A DNA stretch of 64,000 bases from Yoonia maritima (GTDB taxonomy: Bacteria > Pseudomonadota > Alphaproteobacteria > Rhodobacterales > Rhodobacteraceae), in assembly GCF_002933395.1 (NCBI RefSeq), contig NZ_PKFN01000007.1, forward strand, positions 434,001 through 498,000, written 5' to 3'. Under the pieces are notes generated by a model that saw nothing but the letters and a program-made list of their open reading frames with translations, did no database searches and had not been told where the DNA came from. Made by a program: the position numbers and the translations under genes. Shown piece by piece: positions 8,801 to 16,623 of this stretch. Positions within the stretch are counted from its first letter, which is position 1, and the number at the start of each line of letters is the position of its first letter.

Positions 8801-9717
8801 TCTTCATGGATCTGCCGATGCTGACTGGCGACGAACAACCCACTGCGCCCTATGTCGCCACGGCAGGGCGTCCTTGGCCGGGTAGTATCGCCCTTTATGG
8901 CTCATCCGAGGATAGCGGTTACACTTTGCAGACCGTGATGGATCGTTCTGCCACGATTGGTCTTACGGCAGGTGTGGTGAGGCAAGGGCCGATTGGTATT
9001 TGGGATCGGCAAGCAGGACTTGAGGTGACATTGATCAACGGGGAACTCAGTTCTGCCAGTGATGCCGCCGTTTTATCAGGTGCGAATACAATCGCGATTG
9101 GCGATGGTACGCCCGATAAATGGGAGATCATCCAGTTTCGCCAAGCCGTACCAATTGCAGAGCGTACATACCGGCTGACTGGATTACTGCGCGGGCAAGC
9201 GGGTAGTCATGCGTTAATGCCAGATGACTGGCCTGTCGGGGCGCGGATCGTCGTAATGGATGGCACGCCGGAGCAGGTCACCATTCCATCCGCGCTTCGC
9301 GGGCTACCAAGGCACTTCCGCTATGGTCCTGCGACACGCCCGATGACCGACGCCAGTTACCGTCATGTAATTCCCGCGTTTAAAGGAAATGGGTTACGGC
9401 CCTATCCAGTGGCTCACTTGCGTGGAAAGCGCGTGGAGGATGCTATCGAGCTGTCATGGATCCGATGTGGGCGGATTGACGGAGATATTTGGGGCGAAGG
9501 TGAAATCCCGCTTGGTGAAGAAAGCGAGGCCTACCAAATACGCGTGATGCAAGACGGTATCGTGCAGCGTCAAGACATCGTTAATACGGCCACTTGGTCT
9601 TACAGCGATAGCGCCCGCGCCGCAGAGGTCGGTACGTTGCCGTATCGGATCGAGGTCGCGCAACTATCAAGCCGATACGGCGCTGGGCCATTCGTCGGCG
9701 TGGATGTGCAGGTTTAG
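5827..9717 (+). CDS. g15: GTA megatron / host specificity tail fibre protein
   Basis: A 1296-residue protein, close to the RcGTA g15 megatron (about 1300). The N-terminal region has a glycine-rich hydrophobic stretch (GMAIGGSIGGTVMGLSMATIG) that may cross the recipient membrane. The centre (roughly 200-750) is the GTA TIM-barrel-like domain, with segments such as FIGVDNYMPLSDWRDG and PIWFTEFGC that recall glycosyl hydrolase barrels. The following part is the phage tail (gp10/fibronectin-like) domain. The reading frame is complete without stops or frameshifts, which argues for selection on the cluster. Codon use between about 6900 and 8100 is visibly more A/T-rich than the flanks. Confidence 0.94.
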   Translation: MATIVLSAAGMAIGGSIGGTVMGLSMATIGRAAGAAIGRHIDQKIMGAGSEPVETGRVDRLRLTGANEGADLQQIYGRMRVPGQVIWASEFKESSKTSGGGKGAPPTPEVKSFSYSVSIAIALCEGEISRVGRIWADGTEVPQDDLNMRVYTGAMDQQPDPKIAAVEGIDNTPAYRGTAYVVFEDMPLAQFGNRIPQLTFEVMRAGEEELGDLVTGVALIPGTGEYGLATSQVYMSPSYGEQVAVNTNSPLGQSDFSASMDALQGEVPACQSVVMVVSWFGDDLRCGECQIMPKVEQRQVDADAMPWGVSGVSRATAEEVPELDGAPVYGGTPTDASVVEALRDMKSRGLSPVFYPFILMEQLSDNTLTDPWTGNPGQPALPWRGRITTALAPYMDGTTDGTAGAVSEVSAFMGHATASDFSVDGTTVSYTGPADWGYRRFILHYAHLCAAAGGVSAFCIGSEMRALTQIRGAGNSFPAVDALRQLAADVRAILGADCKISYAADWSEYHGYQPIGTADKLCHLDPLWADPNIDFIGVDNYMPLSDWRDGDDHADIEAQSIYNLDYLRSNVAGGEGYDWYYTTPEAREAQRRTPITDGEGEPWVWRNKDFHGWWSNPHHNRIDGVREVTPTAWIPESKPIWFTEFGCAAIDKGANQPNKFIDPKSSESRLPHYSNGNRDDFMQMQYLRAVHGHFSDVANNPVSTEYGAPMVDTSRMHVWAWDARPYPFFPGNRTLWSDGENYARGHWLNGRVSNRALASVVAEICERSGVTRYDVSRLYGVVRGFAVANIGSGRSALQPLMMAYGFDAMERDGVLVFENRAGRADHVLTHDDLAIDTEKDHSIALTRSPAAEVAARLQLVHLDNDGDYEAVAAEAVHPDTQTYGVNKTEVPLALTRTEGRNTVTRWLQEARVARDQASFALPPSQMQVGAGDVVALDTVDHRGRYRVDRVEEAGLRLIEATRIDAEAYRGQTFDGDGPVLQPYVGPVPVEALFMDLPMLTGDEQPTAPYVATAGRPWPGSIALYGSSEDSGYTLQTVMDRSATIGLTAGVVRQGPIGIWDRQAGLEVTLINGELSSASDAAVLSGANTIAIGDGTPDKWEIIQFRQAVPIAERTYRLTGLLRGQAGSHALMPDDWPVGARIVVMDGTPEQVTIPSALRGLPRHFRYGPATRPMTDASYRHVIPAFKGNGLRPYPVAHLRGKRVEDAIELSWIRCGRIDGDIWGEGEIPLGEESEAYQIRVMQDGIVQRQDIVNTATWSYSDSARAAEVGTLPYRIEVAQLSSRYGAGPFVGVDVQV

Positions 9718-10004
9718 TGGTGCGGCCAGTCCAACTGGCCGATCTTGAGGTCGCCGTGCGGGTGCTATTGGCAGCGCCAGAAACTGCACGGCGACGAATG
9801 GTCGTTCAGCTGCATCAGGAGGCATCAATTGCTGCGCGCCACCGCGAAGCAACAGGAAAACCACATCCCTTGTATGGGACTGGGACGCTCATGTCGGCGG
9901 CTCAAAAACACAAAGCCGTACCGCGAAGCGCCTTTTGCGATGCGGATTATTTGCAATGTATGGCTATACTTACGACCATTTTGCCCATTGATCGTGATCA
10001 GTGA
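9717..10004 (+). CDS. Small GTA-linked hypothetical protein
   Basis: A 95-residue protein starting at a GTG that shares its first base with the stop codon of g15 (TAGTG), so it is the last coupled gene of the GTA operon. The sequence is helical and basic with an RHREATGKPHPLYGTGTLMSAA stretch in the middle split over residues 41-62. No signal peptide or membrane segment. Similar small genes occupy this place next to GTA clusters in related genomes as far as I recall; its function is not known to me. A role linked to particle maturation or to the neighbouring cysE cannot be told from sequence. Confidence 0.75.
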   Translation: MVRPVQLADLEVAVRVLLAAPETARRRMVVQLHQEASIAARHREATGKPHPLYGTGTLMSAAQKHKAVPRSAFCDADYLQCMAILTTILPIDRDQ

Positions 10005-10085
10005 TGGATAAAATCACAGCTTTGTTCTTGGCGACAGTACGTTTTATGATCTACACAAAGGGTCTGAAACGCAAAGGATACCCCT

Positions 10086-10892
10086 ATGGCACATCTGAAA
10101 CCCTCACTGCGCGAACTTGATCCTGTTTGGCAACGCATCTGTACTGAGGCCGAGGACGCAATCAAAGCAGAACCTTTGATTGGTGGGATGATTCACGCTT
10201 GTATCCTGCATCACAACGGTTTTGACGGCGCTTTGGCTTATCGATTGTCGATGAAGCTAGCCTCGCCCGAGATGTCCGAGCAAATCATTCGCGAAATTGC
10301 TGATGCTGCGTATGAAGAAAATTCCGCACTGACGGCTGCGGCGCGTGCGGACATCGTTGCGATTTTTGATCGCGACCCAGCATGCCATCGTTTCTTGCAA
10401 CCATTGATGTTTTTTAAAGGCTTCCAAGCTGTACAAGCCTACCGCCTAGGTCATTGGCTGTGGACACAAGGCCGTCGCGATTTGGCTTATTTCGTGCAAA
10501 TGCGCGTCAGTGAATTGTTTGGTGTTGATATCCATCCAGCAGCTCAGATCGGGCAGGGGATTATGATTGATCACGCGCATTCCATTGTTGTTGGTGAAAC
10601 TGCTGTGGTCGGCGATAATGTATCAATGTTGCATTCCGTCACGCTTGGCGGGACCGGAAAAGAAGATGACGATCGCCACCCTAAGATTGGCAATGGTGTT
10701 CTAATTGGTGCGGGGGCCAAGGTGCTAGGCAACATTACGGTCGGGCATTGTAGCCGGGTCGCTGCTGGGTCAGTCGTTCTTGATGACGTGCCGCCAATGA
10801 AGACTGTCGCAGGTGTACCAGCGCGGATCGTAGGCGAGGCAGGGTGTTCTCAGCCGTCGATGACGATGAACCAATTTATCGATACAAAATAA
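10086..10892 (+). CDS. cysE: Serine O-acetyltransferase
   Basis: Serine acetyltransferase makes O-acetylserine from serine and acetyl-CoA, the first step of cysteine synthesis in the cytoplasm. The 268-residue length is usual. An all-helical N-terminal domain (1-140) is followed by the left-handed beta helix with hexapeptide repeats (150-240). The catalytic pair D162-H163 lies in IMIDHAHSIVVGETAVVG and H183 in SMLHSVTLGGTGK. The ribosome site AAAGGA precedes the ATG. cysE also stands next to the GTA cluster in Rhodobacter capsulatus, and the arrangement is conserved here. It has its own 81-base leader and a strong terminator downstream. Confidence 0.95.
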   Translation: MAHLKPSLRELDPVWQRICTEAEDAIKAEPLIGGMIHACILHHNGFDGALAYRLSMKLASPEMSEQIIREIADAAYEENSALTAAARADIVAIFDRDPACHRFLQPLMFFKGFQAVQAYRLGHWLWTQGRRDLAYFVQMRVSELFGVDIHPAAQIGQGIMIDHAHSIVVGETAVVGDNVSMLHSVTLGGTGKEDDDRHPKIGNGVLIGAGAKVLGNITVGHCSRVAAGSVVLDDVPPMKTVAGVPARIVGEAGCSQPSMTMNQFIDTK

Positions 10893-10917
10893 GATGTAAG
10901 TCGTCTAAGCACGATGC

Positions 10918-10947
10918 AAAGCGGGGCAAATATGCCCCGCTTTTTTT
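10918..10947 (+). terminator. Intrinsic terminator after cysE (bidirectional)
   Basis: GCGGGGCA (10921-10928), loop AATA, TGCCCCGC (10933-10940), then seven T. The A bases before the stem also allow it to act on the opposite strand, so it probably ends both cysE and the convergent ohr gene. Confidence 0.9.
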
Positions 10948-10950
10948 GTA

Positions 10951-11382
10951 TTACACAGCGCGAGTTGGCGTAATTTCTAGCGATCCGCGTGTCGCATCTG
11001 AATATGGGCAAACGTGATGCGCGCCAGCAATCAGATCGTCGGCAACATCATCCGCAACGCCGGGCAACGAGACTTCGATCTCGACTTTAATACCGAAACC
11101 ATCATCATCACGTGGTCCAATGCCGACTGTTGCAGTGACTTCTGCATCGTCGGGCACAGCAATCTTTTTACCGCGCGCGTATGCTTTCATCGCGCCAAGG
11201 AAACAGGCGGCATAGCCTGCGGCAAAAAGTTGTTCGGGGTTCACACCTTCACCACCAGCACCGCCAAGTTCCTTGGGTGTAGACAGTTTGAGATCAAGCG
11301 CGCCGTCGTGGGTCTTTGATGTACCGTCACGTCCCCCCGTTGCAGTCGCCTTCGTAGAATAAAGAACTTTTGAAGCAGGCAT
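10951..11382 (-). CDS. ohr: Organic hydroperoxide resistance protein, Ohr/OsmC family
   Basis: Ohr is a thiol peroxidase that reduces organic and fatty acid hydroperoxides using lipoylated proteins as electron donors. The 143-residue protein has both redox cysteines, C60 in AAGYAACFLGAM and C125 in AHHVCPYSDATRG, and the conserved arginine near residue 18 (GGRDG). The start at 11382 has an AAAGGA site 6 bases upstream; an ATG 15 bases further upstream lacks this. The gene is divergent from an ohrR-type MarR gene, the classical pairing, and the lipoyl enzymes of the nearby pdh operon could supply reductant. Confidence 0.95.
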   Translation of the reverse strand: MPASKVLYSTKATATGGRDGTSKTHDGALDLKLSTPKELGGAGGEGVNPEQLFAAGYAACFLGAMKAYARGKKIAVPDDAEVTATVGIGPRDDDGFGIKVEIEVSLPGVADDVADDLIAGAHHVCPYSDATRGSLEITPTRAV

Positions 11383-11417
11383 ATCGATTCCTTTCATTTG
11401 ATTGTGTAGTAATACTT

Positions 11418-11463
11418 ATTGCGCGATATAAATATGTCAATGCTTGCGATTGTATCGCGTGAT
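11418..11463. promoter_or_regulatory. Candidate OhrR operators between ohr and ohrR
   Basis: Two near-palindromic ten-mers, ATTGCGCGAT (11418-11427) and ATCGCGTGAT (11454-11463), face each other; CGCGATA (11422-11428) and TATCGCG (11453-11459) are exact inverted repeats. They lie in the shared 109-base promoter region, where OhrR repressors bind in other alphaproteobacteria. Assignment is inference. Confidence 0.45.
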
Positions 11464-11491
11464 AACTAAATTGGCATCACAGGAGATACCG

Positions 11492-11920
11492 ATGACTACA
11501 TGTATGATCACGCTTGACGATATGATTTGCTTTGACGTTTACGCGGCAAACTTGGCAATTGGTCGACTGTATAAACCATTACTGACACAGTTCGGCGTGA
11601 CCTATCCTCAGTACCTTGTGTTGATGTCCTTGTGGGAAAAGGACGGACAGGCAGTCGGAGAGATAGGGGCATTACTCGGGTTGGAAAGTTCGACGCTGAC
11701 GCCTTTGATCAAACGATTGGCTGCCGCAGGTATGGTCACGCGTCTGCGCGCGGTCGAAGATGAGCGAAAAGTCCACATTTCACTAACGGAAAAAGGGCGC
11801 GATATGGCAAACAGGCGCGATCAAATGGCTGAATGTTTGGTCGGCGCAGCAGGTCTGACGCTACAAGAGTTTCAGCAGCTTAGGGAATTACTTCGTAAGA
11901 TGCGGTCGAACCTAGCTTAA
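11492..11920 (+). CDS. ohrR: MarR-family peroxide sensor/repressor
   Basis: OhrR represses ohr until organic hydroperoxides oxidise its sensor cysteine. The 142-residue protein has the sensor C13 in the DDMICFDVYAAN segment, the winged helix around residues 45-100 (LGLESSTLTPLIKRLAAAGMVTR), and the wing motif DERKVHISLTEKG. The start at 11492 follows AGGAGA at 11481-11486; a longer frame upstream has no ribosome site and would add a non-family extension. Divergent from ohr. Confidence 0.92.
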   Translation: MTTCMITLDDMICFDVYAANLAIGRLYKPLLTQFGVTYPQYLVLMSLWEKDGQAVGEIGALLGLESSTLTPLIKRLAAAGMVTRLRAVEDERKVHISLTEKGRDMANRRDQMAECLVGAAGLTLQEFQQLRELLRKMRSNLA

Positions 11921-11996
11921 TCTCAGATCACCCCGAATAGACGTAGGTAATTTAACGCGCTTGCATTTCGATGCGAATCGTAACATTAATAGTTAC

Positions 11997-12440
11997 ATGA
12001 AAAAGGATAGCCGCCTTTCCTCTGTCTTGCATGCGCTTCTTCATATGGCCGAGCAGGACAAGCCTGTAACATCCGACATCCTTGCGATGTGTATGAAAAC
12101 TAATCCTGTTGTCGTGCGTCGAACGATGGGTCTGTTGCGCAATGCGGGGCTTGTCACGTCTGAACGTGGGCACGCAGGCGGGTGGCGCATAACTGCAGAC
12201 CAAAACAATATAACGCTTTTCGACCTACACGAGGCATTGGGCGAACCGACAGTGTTCGCAATCGGTAATCGCCAAGACAGCCCTGATTGTTTGGTCGAAC
12301 AAGCTGTGAATAGCGCCCTTGATGATGCCTTTGCCGAGGCCGAAGCGCTTTTAATCGAACGATTTAAAACAGTTACACTCGCCAATCTTGCCGCTGACTT
12401 TGCGCAAAGACACGCGACATACCGACAACAAAAGGAATAG
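11997..12440 (+). CDS. Rrf2-family transcriptional regulator
   Basis: A 147-residue Rrf2 regulator (N-terminal winged helix: MKKDSRLSSVLHALLHMAE, then VVRRTMGLLRNAGLVTSERG). No cluster-binding CX5-7CX5-8C motif is present; the only late cysteine is in SPDCLVEQAV, so it is not an IscR/NsrR-type iron-sulfur sensor but closer to the YwnA/CymR-like group. The start at 11997 matches the family N-terminus. It has no recognisable ribosome site, and an inverted repeat GTAAC-N7-GTTAC ends right before the ATG, so the mRNA may be leaderless and self-repressed. It is followed after 3 bases by the flavoprotein gene, its likely target. Confidence 0.88.
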   Translation: MKKDSRLSSVLHALLHMAEQDKPVTSDILAMCMKTNPVVVRRTMGLLRNAGLVTSERGHAGGWRITADQNNITLFDLHEALGEPTVFAIGNRQDSPDCLVEQAVNSALDDAFAEAEALLIERFKTVTLANLAADFAQRHATYRQQKE

Positions 12441-12443
12441 AAC

Positions 12444-13328
12444 ATGATCCATGACGTGATCGTCATCGGGGGCAGCTACGCCGGAATGGCAGCCGCCCTG
12501 CAGCTTTTGCGCGCACATCGCAAAGTGCTGATCATCGATGAAGGCAAACGGCGCAACCGTTTCGCGACACATGCACATGGCTTTGTCAGCCAAGACGGTA
12601 TCGACCCTGCCGAGATTGCCGCAGCATCGAAGGCCCAGCTCGAAAAATATCCAACACTAACTTGGGTAACGGGCAAGGCACTGAGCGCGATAGGTGACAA
12701 TGACAACTTCAGCGTTGCAACGGACGCCGGAAAAACCCACCAAGGCCGCCGCATTATCTTTGCCACAGGCGTTTCAGACGCATTGCCTGAAATCGAAGGG
12801 TTGCAGGAACGATGGGGCCGACACGTTTTCCATTGCCCTTATTGCCACGGGTATGAGCTGAATAAAGGCCGCATTGGCGTGATCGCGACGGGTCCGATGT
12901 CCGTCCATCAGGCGCGGCTGATCCCCGAATGGGGCGATGTCACGTTCTTCTTGAATGACGCACTGACATTAGATCAAGAAACGAGCGACCAGTTAATCGC
13001 GCGTGGCGTCGAGATCGAAACTGTTGCCATCTCGCGATTACAAGAAGAGGCCGACGTTGTTTTACAGGACGGTCGAATCCTATCTTTTGCGGGGCTATTC
13101 ACAGCCTCGACGAATGCGCCTGCATCACCAATTGCGGAAAGCCTTGGATGTACAATCGTTGAAACGGGCTTTGGTACAATGATCGAAACCGACAGTGGCA
13201 AAGCCACCAGAATTCCAGGCGCTTACGCATGTGGCGACGTGGCCCGCGTGCCGCATTCTGTCTCGCTCGCCGTCGGTGACGGAGCATGGGCCGGTGCCCA
13301 AGTCCATGCGTCGCTTGTGTTTGGCTAA
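12444..13328 (+). CDS. Thioredoxin-reductase-like NAD(P)/FAD oxidoreductase
   Basis: A 294-residue pyridine nucleotide-disulfide oxidoreductase. The FAD-binding glycine motif is at residues 8-15 (VIGGSYAG), a CPYC redox pair at C131/C134, and the C-terminal FAD motif is GAYACGDVARVPHS. The second nucleotide-binding motif is weak (IGVIATGPMSVHQA instead of GxGxxA), seen also in the group of TrxR-like proteins that accompany Rrf2 or MarR regulators. It overlaps nothing but starts 3 bases after the regulator, so they form one operon. Likely a redox or electrophile detoxifying enzyme; the true thioredoxin reductase is probably elsewhere. Confidence 0.85.
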   Translation: MIHDVIVIGGSYAGMAAALQLLRAHRKVLIIDEGKRRNRFATHAHGFVSQDGIDPAEIAAASKAQLEKYPTLTWVTGKALSAIGDNDNFSVATDAGKTHQGRRIIFATGVSDALPEIEGLQERWGRHVFHCPYCHGYELNKGRIGVIATGPMSVHQARLIPEWGDVTFFLNDALTLDQETSDQLIARGVEIETVAISRLQEEADVVLQDGRILSFAGLFTASTNAPASPIAESLGCTIVETGFGTMIETDSGKATRIPGAYACGDVARVPHSVSLAVGDGAWAGAQVHASLVFG

Positions 13329-13330
13329 TA

Positions 13331-13367
13331 CAAATGAAAACAGCCGGCCTATTAAGGGCCGGCTGTT
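13331..13367 (-). terminator. Intrinsic terminator of the pdh operon
   Basis: An 11-bp stem, AACAGCCGGCC (13339-13349) with GGCCGGCTGTT (13357-13367), loop of seven. Read on the minus strand it is followed by TTTTCATTTG, so it ends the transcript that comes from pdhC; it may also halt the convergent flavoprotein transcript. Confidence 0.82.
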
Positions 13368-13383
13368 AAGCGTATTGTTGTGC

Positions 13384-14685
13384 TTAGGCTAGCATCGTCA
13401 TTGGGTTTTCAAGGTTGTCCTTGATTGCGTTCAGCAGGTTTGCACCTAGAACGCCGTCAATCACGCGGTGATCGACCGACAATGTGCTGGACATGATTGT
13501 GCCAACGGTCAGTTCGCCGTCTGCGCCAACGATTGGTTTTTTGACGCCCGCGCCAACAGCCAAAATGGCCGAGTGCGGTGGGTTGATGATCGCGTCAAAG
13601 TTATCGATGCCAAACATGCCAAGGTTAGAAATCGCGAACGATCCACCTTGATATTCATGCGGCGCAAGTTTGCGATCACGGGCACGCGTGGCCAGATCTT
13701 TCATCTCACTTGAAAGGGCAGACAGGGATTTGCTGTCAGAGTCCTTCAAGACCGGGGTGAACAAACCACCATCAATAGCCACAGCAACGGCAACGTCCGA
13801 TTTTTCGAACTTCAGCGTGCGGTCACCGGCCCAAACAGCGTTGGCTTCTGGAACTTGCTGCAATGCAAGCGCGCAGGCTTTGATGATAAAGTCGTTGACC
13901 GACAGCTTAACACCACGTGGTTCCAGCTGTTTGTTCAACTGGCTGCGGAATTTTAGCAGTGCATCAAGGTTGATGTCACGGCGCAGATAGAAATGCGGCA
14001 CCGACTGTTTTGCTTCGGTCAGGCGGGCAGCAATAGTTTTGCGCATGCCGTCCAGTTTGACTTCTTCGAACGGTCGATCCGCATATGTTTTTAGAACCGC
14101 ATCCGTTGACGGGCCAGCCGCCACTGCAGCAGCAGGCGCGTCAGTCTTGGCTGCTGCGGGTGCAGCGGCAGTTTTCGGCGCAGCGGTCGCGTTTTCAACA
14201 TCTGCTTTCACGATACGACCATGTGGGCCGGAACCTGTGATCGCTGCCAGATCAAGACCTTTGTCCGCAGCGATGCGACGGGCCAAAGGCGTGGCAAACA
14301 CGCGGTTACCATCTTTGACGGGTGCCGCTGGGGCAGGGGCGGCGACCTTATCGGAGCCCCCAGCGGGGGCTGCCTCTTCGGTCGCGGCGGGCTGCGCCGC
14401 TGGTGTTGCCGCAGGCGTCGCGGAAATGTCATCTGCGCTTTCGCCGTCTTCCAGCAAAATCGCGATCACATCGTTGACCTTCACACCTTCGGTGCCCTCG
14501 GCGATCAGGATTTTGCCCATCACACCTTCGTCGACAGCTTCGAATTCCATCGTGGCTTTGTCAGTTTCAATCTCGGCCATGATGTCACCAGAGGAGACAG
14601 TATCGCCCTCTTTGACGTGCCATTTGGCCAATGTGCCTTCCTCCATCGTGGGGGACAGGGCGGGCATCAGGATTTCTGTAGGCAT
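13384..14685 (-). CDS. pdhC: Pyruvate dehydrogenase E2, dihydrolipoamide acetyltransferase
   Basis: E2 transfers the acetyl group from lipoamide to CoA and forms the core of the pyruvate dehydrogenase complex. The 433 residues contain one lipoyl domain (1-80; lysine in [12 protein letters not shown]), an Ala/Pro-rich linker, the E1/E3-binding domain ([17 protein letters not shown], near 130-165), a second linker, and the catalytic domain ending with SVDHRVIDG. It lies 12 bases after pdhB. Its lipoyl domain is almost identical at DNA level to that of pdhB, suggesting the two domains are kept alike by conversion. The E3 gene is not in the window. Confidence 0.97.
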   Translation of the reverse strand: MPTEILMPALSPTMEEGTLAKWHVKEGDTVSSGDIMAEIETDKATMEFEAVDEGVMGKILIAEGTEGVKVNDVIAILLEDGESADDISATPAATPAAQPAATEEAAPAGGSDKVAAPAPAAPVKDGNRVFATPLARRIAADKGLDLAAITGSGPHGRIVKADVENATAAPKTAAAPAAAKTDAPAAAVAAGPSTDAVLKTYADRPFEEVKLDGMRKTIAARLTEAKQSVPHFYLRRDINLDALLKFRSQLNKQLEPRGVKLSVNDFIIKACALALQQVPEANAVWAGDRTLKFEKSDVAVAVAIDGGLFTPVLKDSDSKSLSALSSEMKDLATRARDRKLAPHEYQGGSFAISNLGMFGIDNFDAIINPPHSAILAVGAGVKKPIVGADGELTVGTIMSSTLSVDHRVIDGVLGANLLNAIKDNLENPMTMLA

Positions 14686-14697
14686 CGCGTTGTCTCC

Positions 14698-16062
14698 TTA
14701 GCGGTAAGTCACTTTTTTGCAGGCGTCGACGACTTCGTCGGCGGTCAGCAAAGCGTGTTTTTCAAGGTTGGCTGCATATGGCATTGGAACGTCCTTGCCA
14801 GTGCAAGTGATGACAGGGGCATCGAGATAATCGAACGCCTCTTGCATGATGACGCCGCTGATATAACCGCCGACTGAACCCTGCGGCCAGCCTTCTTCGA
14901 CGGTGACGCAGCGGTTGGTCTTGCGGACTGACGCAAGGATGGTTTCGGTATCCATCGGGCGTAATGTACGAAGGTTGATGACCTCGGCGTTGATGCCTTC
15001 CTCGGCCAGCTTTTCGGCTGCTGCCAAAGCGTAGGTCATACCAATCCCAAATGACACGATGGTTACATCGTCACCAGCGCGTTCGATCTTGGCCTTGCCA
15101 AATGGAATGGTGAAGTCATCCATCACAGGCACATCGAATGACTTGCCGTACATGATTTCGTTCTCAAGGAAGATCACCGGGTTAGGGTCACGGATCGCCG
15201 TCTTCATCAGACCTTTGGCGTCCGCCGCAGAGTAAGGCATCACGACCTTAAGGCCGGGAATCTGCATGTACCAAGCCGCGTAGTCTTGGCTGTGCTGTGC
15301 ACCCACGCGTGCCGCTGCACCGTTTGGACCACGAAACACCATCGGCGCACCCATCTGACCGCCAGACATATACAGCGTCTTAGCGGCAGAGTTGATAAGG
15401 TGGTCAATGGCTTGCATGGCGAAGTTAAACGTCATGAATTCGACGATTGGCTTTAGTCCACCAAAGGCAGCACCAGTTGCGATACCAGCAAAACCGTGTT
15501 CGGTGATCGGTGTATCAATCACACGCTTGGCACCAAACTCATCCAGCAGACCTTGGGAAATTTTATAGGCACCTTGGTATTCAGCAACCTCTTCACCCAT
15601 CAAGAACACGTCTTCGTCGCGACGCATTTCTTCGGCCATCGCATCACGAAGAGCCTCGCGAATGGTAGTTGATTTGACTTCAACGTCAGCGGGCCAATCA
15701 GGGGTCGTGTCCACGGCCGGGGCCGCAGGTGCCGCAGCAACGGCTGGTGCTGCCTGTGGTTCAGCAGCATCGGGTACTGCAGCGGGGGCGGATGCTGCGC
15801 TAACTTCTGGCACAGATTCGCCTTCTTCAACCAAGATCGCGATGACGTCGTTCACTTTGACACCTTCGGTGCCTTCAGCGATGACGATCTTACCAACGAT
15901 ACCTTCGTCTACGGCCTCGAATTCCATCGTGGCTTTGTCAGTTTCGATTTCGGCCATGATGTCGCCGGATGAAACAGTGTCACCCTCTTTCACAAGCCAT
16001 TTGGCCAAGGTGCCTTCTTCCATCGTGGGCGAGAGGGCGGGCATCAGTATTTCAGTTGCCAT
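14698..16062 (-). CDS. pdhB: Pyruvate dehydrogenase E1 beta with N-terminal lipoyl domain
   Basis: E1 beta of the alpha2beta2 pyruvate dehydrogenase. The first 80 residues are a full lipoyl domain with the modified lysine in [12 protein letters not shown], joined by an Ala/Pro linker to the E1 beta body (from about 125; [30 protein letters not shown], and a final transketolase C domain). This added lipoyl domain is a known alphaproteobacterial trait (Rhodobacterales, Rhizobiales, Zymomonas). The 454-residue length agrees. The gene is 12 bases after the lipoprotein gene that separates it from pdhA. Confidence 0.97.
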   Translation of the reverse strand: MATEILMPALSPTMEEGTLAKWLVKEGDTVSSGDIMAEIETDKATMEFEAVDEGIVGKIVIAEGTEGVKVNDVIAILVEEGESVPEVSAASAPAAVPDAAEPQAAPAVAAAPAAPAVDTTPDWPADVEVKSTTIREALRDAMAEEMRRDEDVFLMGEEVAEYQGAYKISQGLLDEFGAKRVIDTPITEHGFAGIATGAAFGGLKPIVEFMTFNFAMQAIDHLINSAAKTLYMSGGQMGAPMVFRGPNGAAARVGAQHSQDYAAWYMQIPGLKVVMPYSAADAKGLMKTAIRDPNPVIFLENEIMYGKSFDVPVMDDFTIPFGKAKIERAGDDVTIVSFGIGMTYALAAAEKLAEEGINAEVINLRTLRPMDTETILASVRKTNRCVTVEEGWPQGSVGGYISGVIMQEAFDYLDAPVITCTGKDVPMPYAANLEKHALLTADEVVDACKKVTYR

Positions 16063-16074
16063 TCATTTTCTCCG

Positions 16075-16623
16075 TTAAAGACCGGTAGCGCGGCAAGCCG
16101 CGCCGACTTCGGCAAGTGCCGCGAGGATCGCCTCGGCGGCGGGTTCTGGTTCGTTTACGTCAATTCTGAACAATAAATGCGGTGCTTCCCAAGTCATTTC
16201 GCAGGTCGCATCCACACAGCTTCCACGTCCGGTGTTTGCAACGTATTCCTGAAAAGACACTGCAGTATCGGTCGTGCGAATTGTTTGTGGGAATGGAGCC
16301 CCCATGTATGGGATTGCCAGCATAACACCTTTGCTTTGCGTAAGCAGGTTTGGTTCAATCGACGCGTTCTCATAGTCTAGTCGTGTCATATCAGCGAAAG
16401 TTGTGACCGCGAATGTGCCAGCTTCACCTGTTGGGATCGGACCAACGTAGTTCAGCGAAACATCACAATCATCAACCTGTGCCAAAGCTATCGATTGTGA
16501 ATAAAACTCTGGCTGCGTCTCGTTGACGATTGAGATCGCTTTTGCCACGGCGACATCGACGTCTGAATCACTTATGCAGGCTGACAACGCAGCCAACGCA
16601 CATAGAGAAACAGACAGCCGCAT
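16075..16623 (-). CDS. Unknown lipoprotein encoded inside the pdh operon
   Basis: A 182-residue protein with a short signal sequence and lipobox ending LSAC, cysteine at 16, so a predicted lipoprotein. I do not recognise a domain. The mature part has further cysteines (DDCDVSL, GSCVDATCEMTW, and near the C-terminus GAACRATG), which could form disulfides in the periplasm. Its ATG directly follows the stop codon of pdhA (TAAATG, no gap) and it is 12 bases before pdhB, so it is cotranscribed with the dehydrogenase genes although its product should sit in another compartment. Base composition is like its neighbours. Confidence 0.8.
   Translation of the reverse strand: MRLSVSLCALAALSACISDSDVDVAVAKAISIVNETQPEFYSQSIALAQVDDCDVSLNYVGPIPTGEAGTFAVTTFADMTRLDYENASIEPNLLTQSKGVMLAIPYMGAPFPQTIRTTDTAVSFQEYVANTGRGSCVDATCEMTWEAPHLLFRIDVNEPEPAAEAILAALAEVGAACRATGL

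Noticed and set aside
2..9717. Active prophage
   Set aside because: The gene order and sizes match a GTA structural cluster, with cysE behind it; no integrase, lysogeny, lysis or replication genes and no attachment-site repeats are seen in the window.
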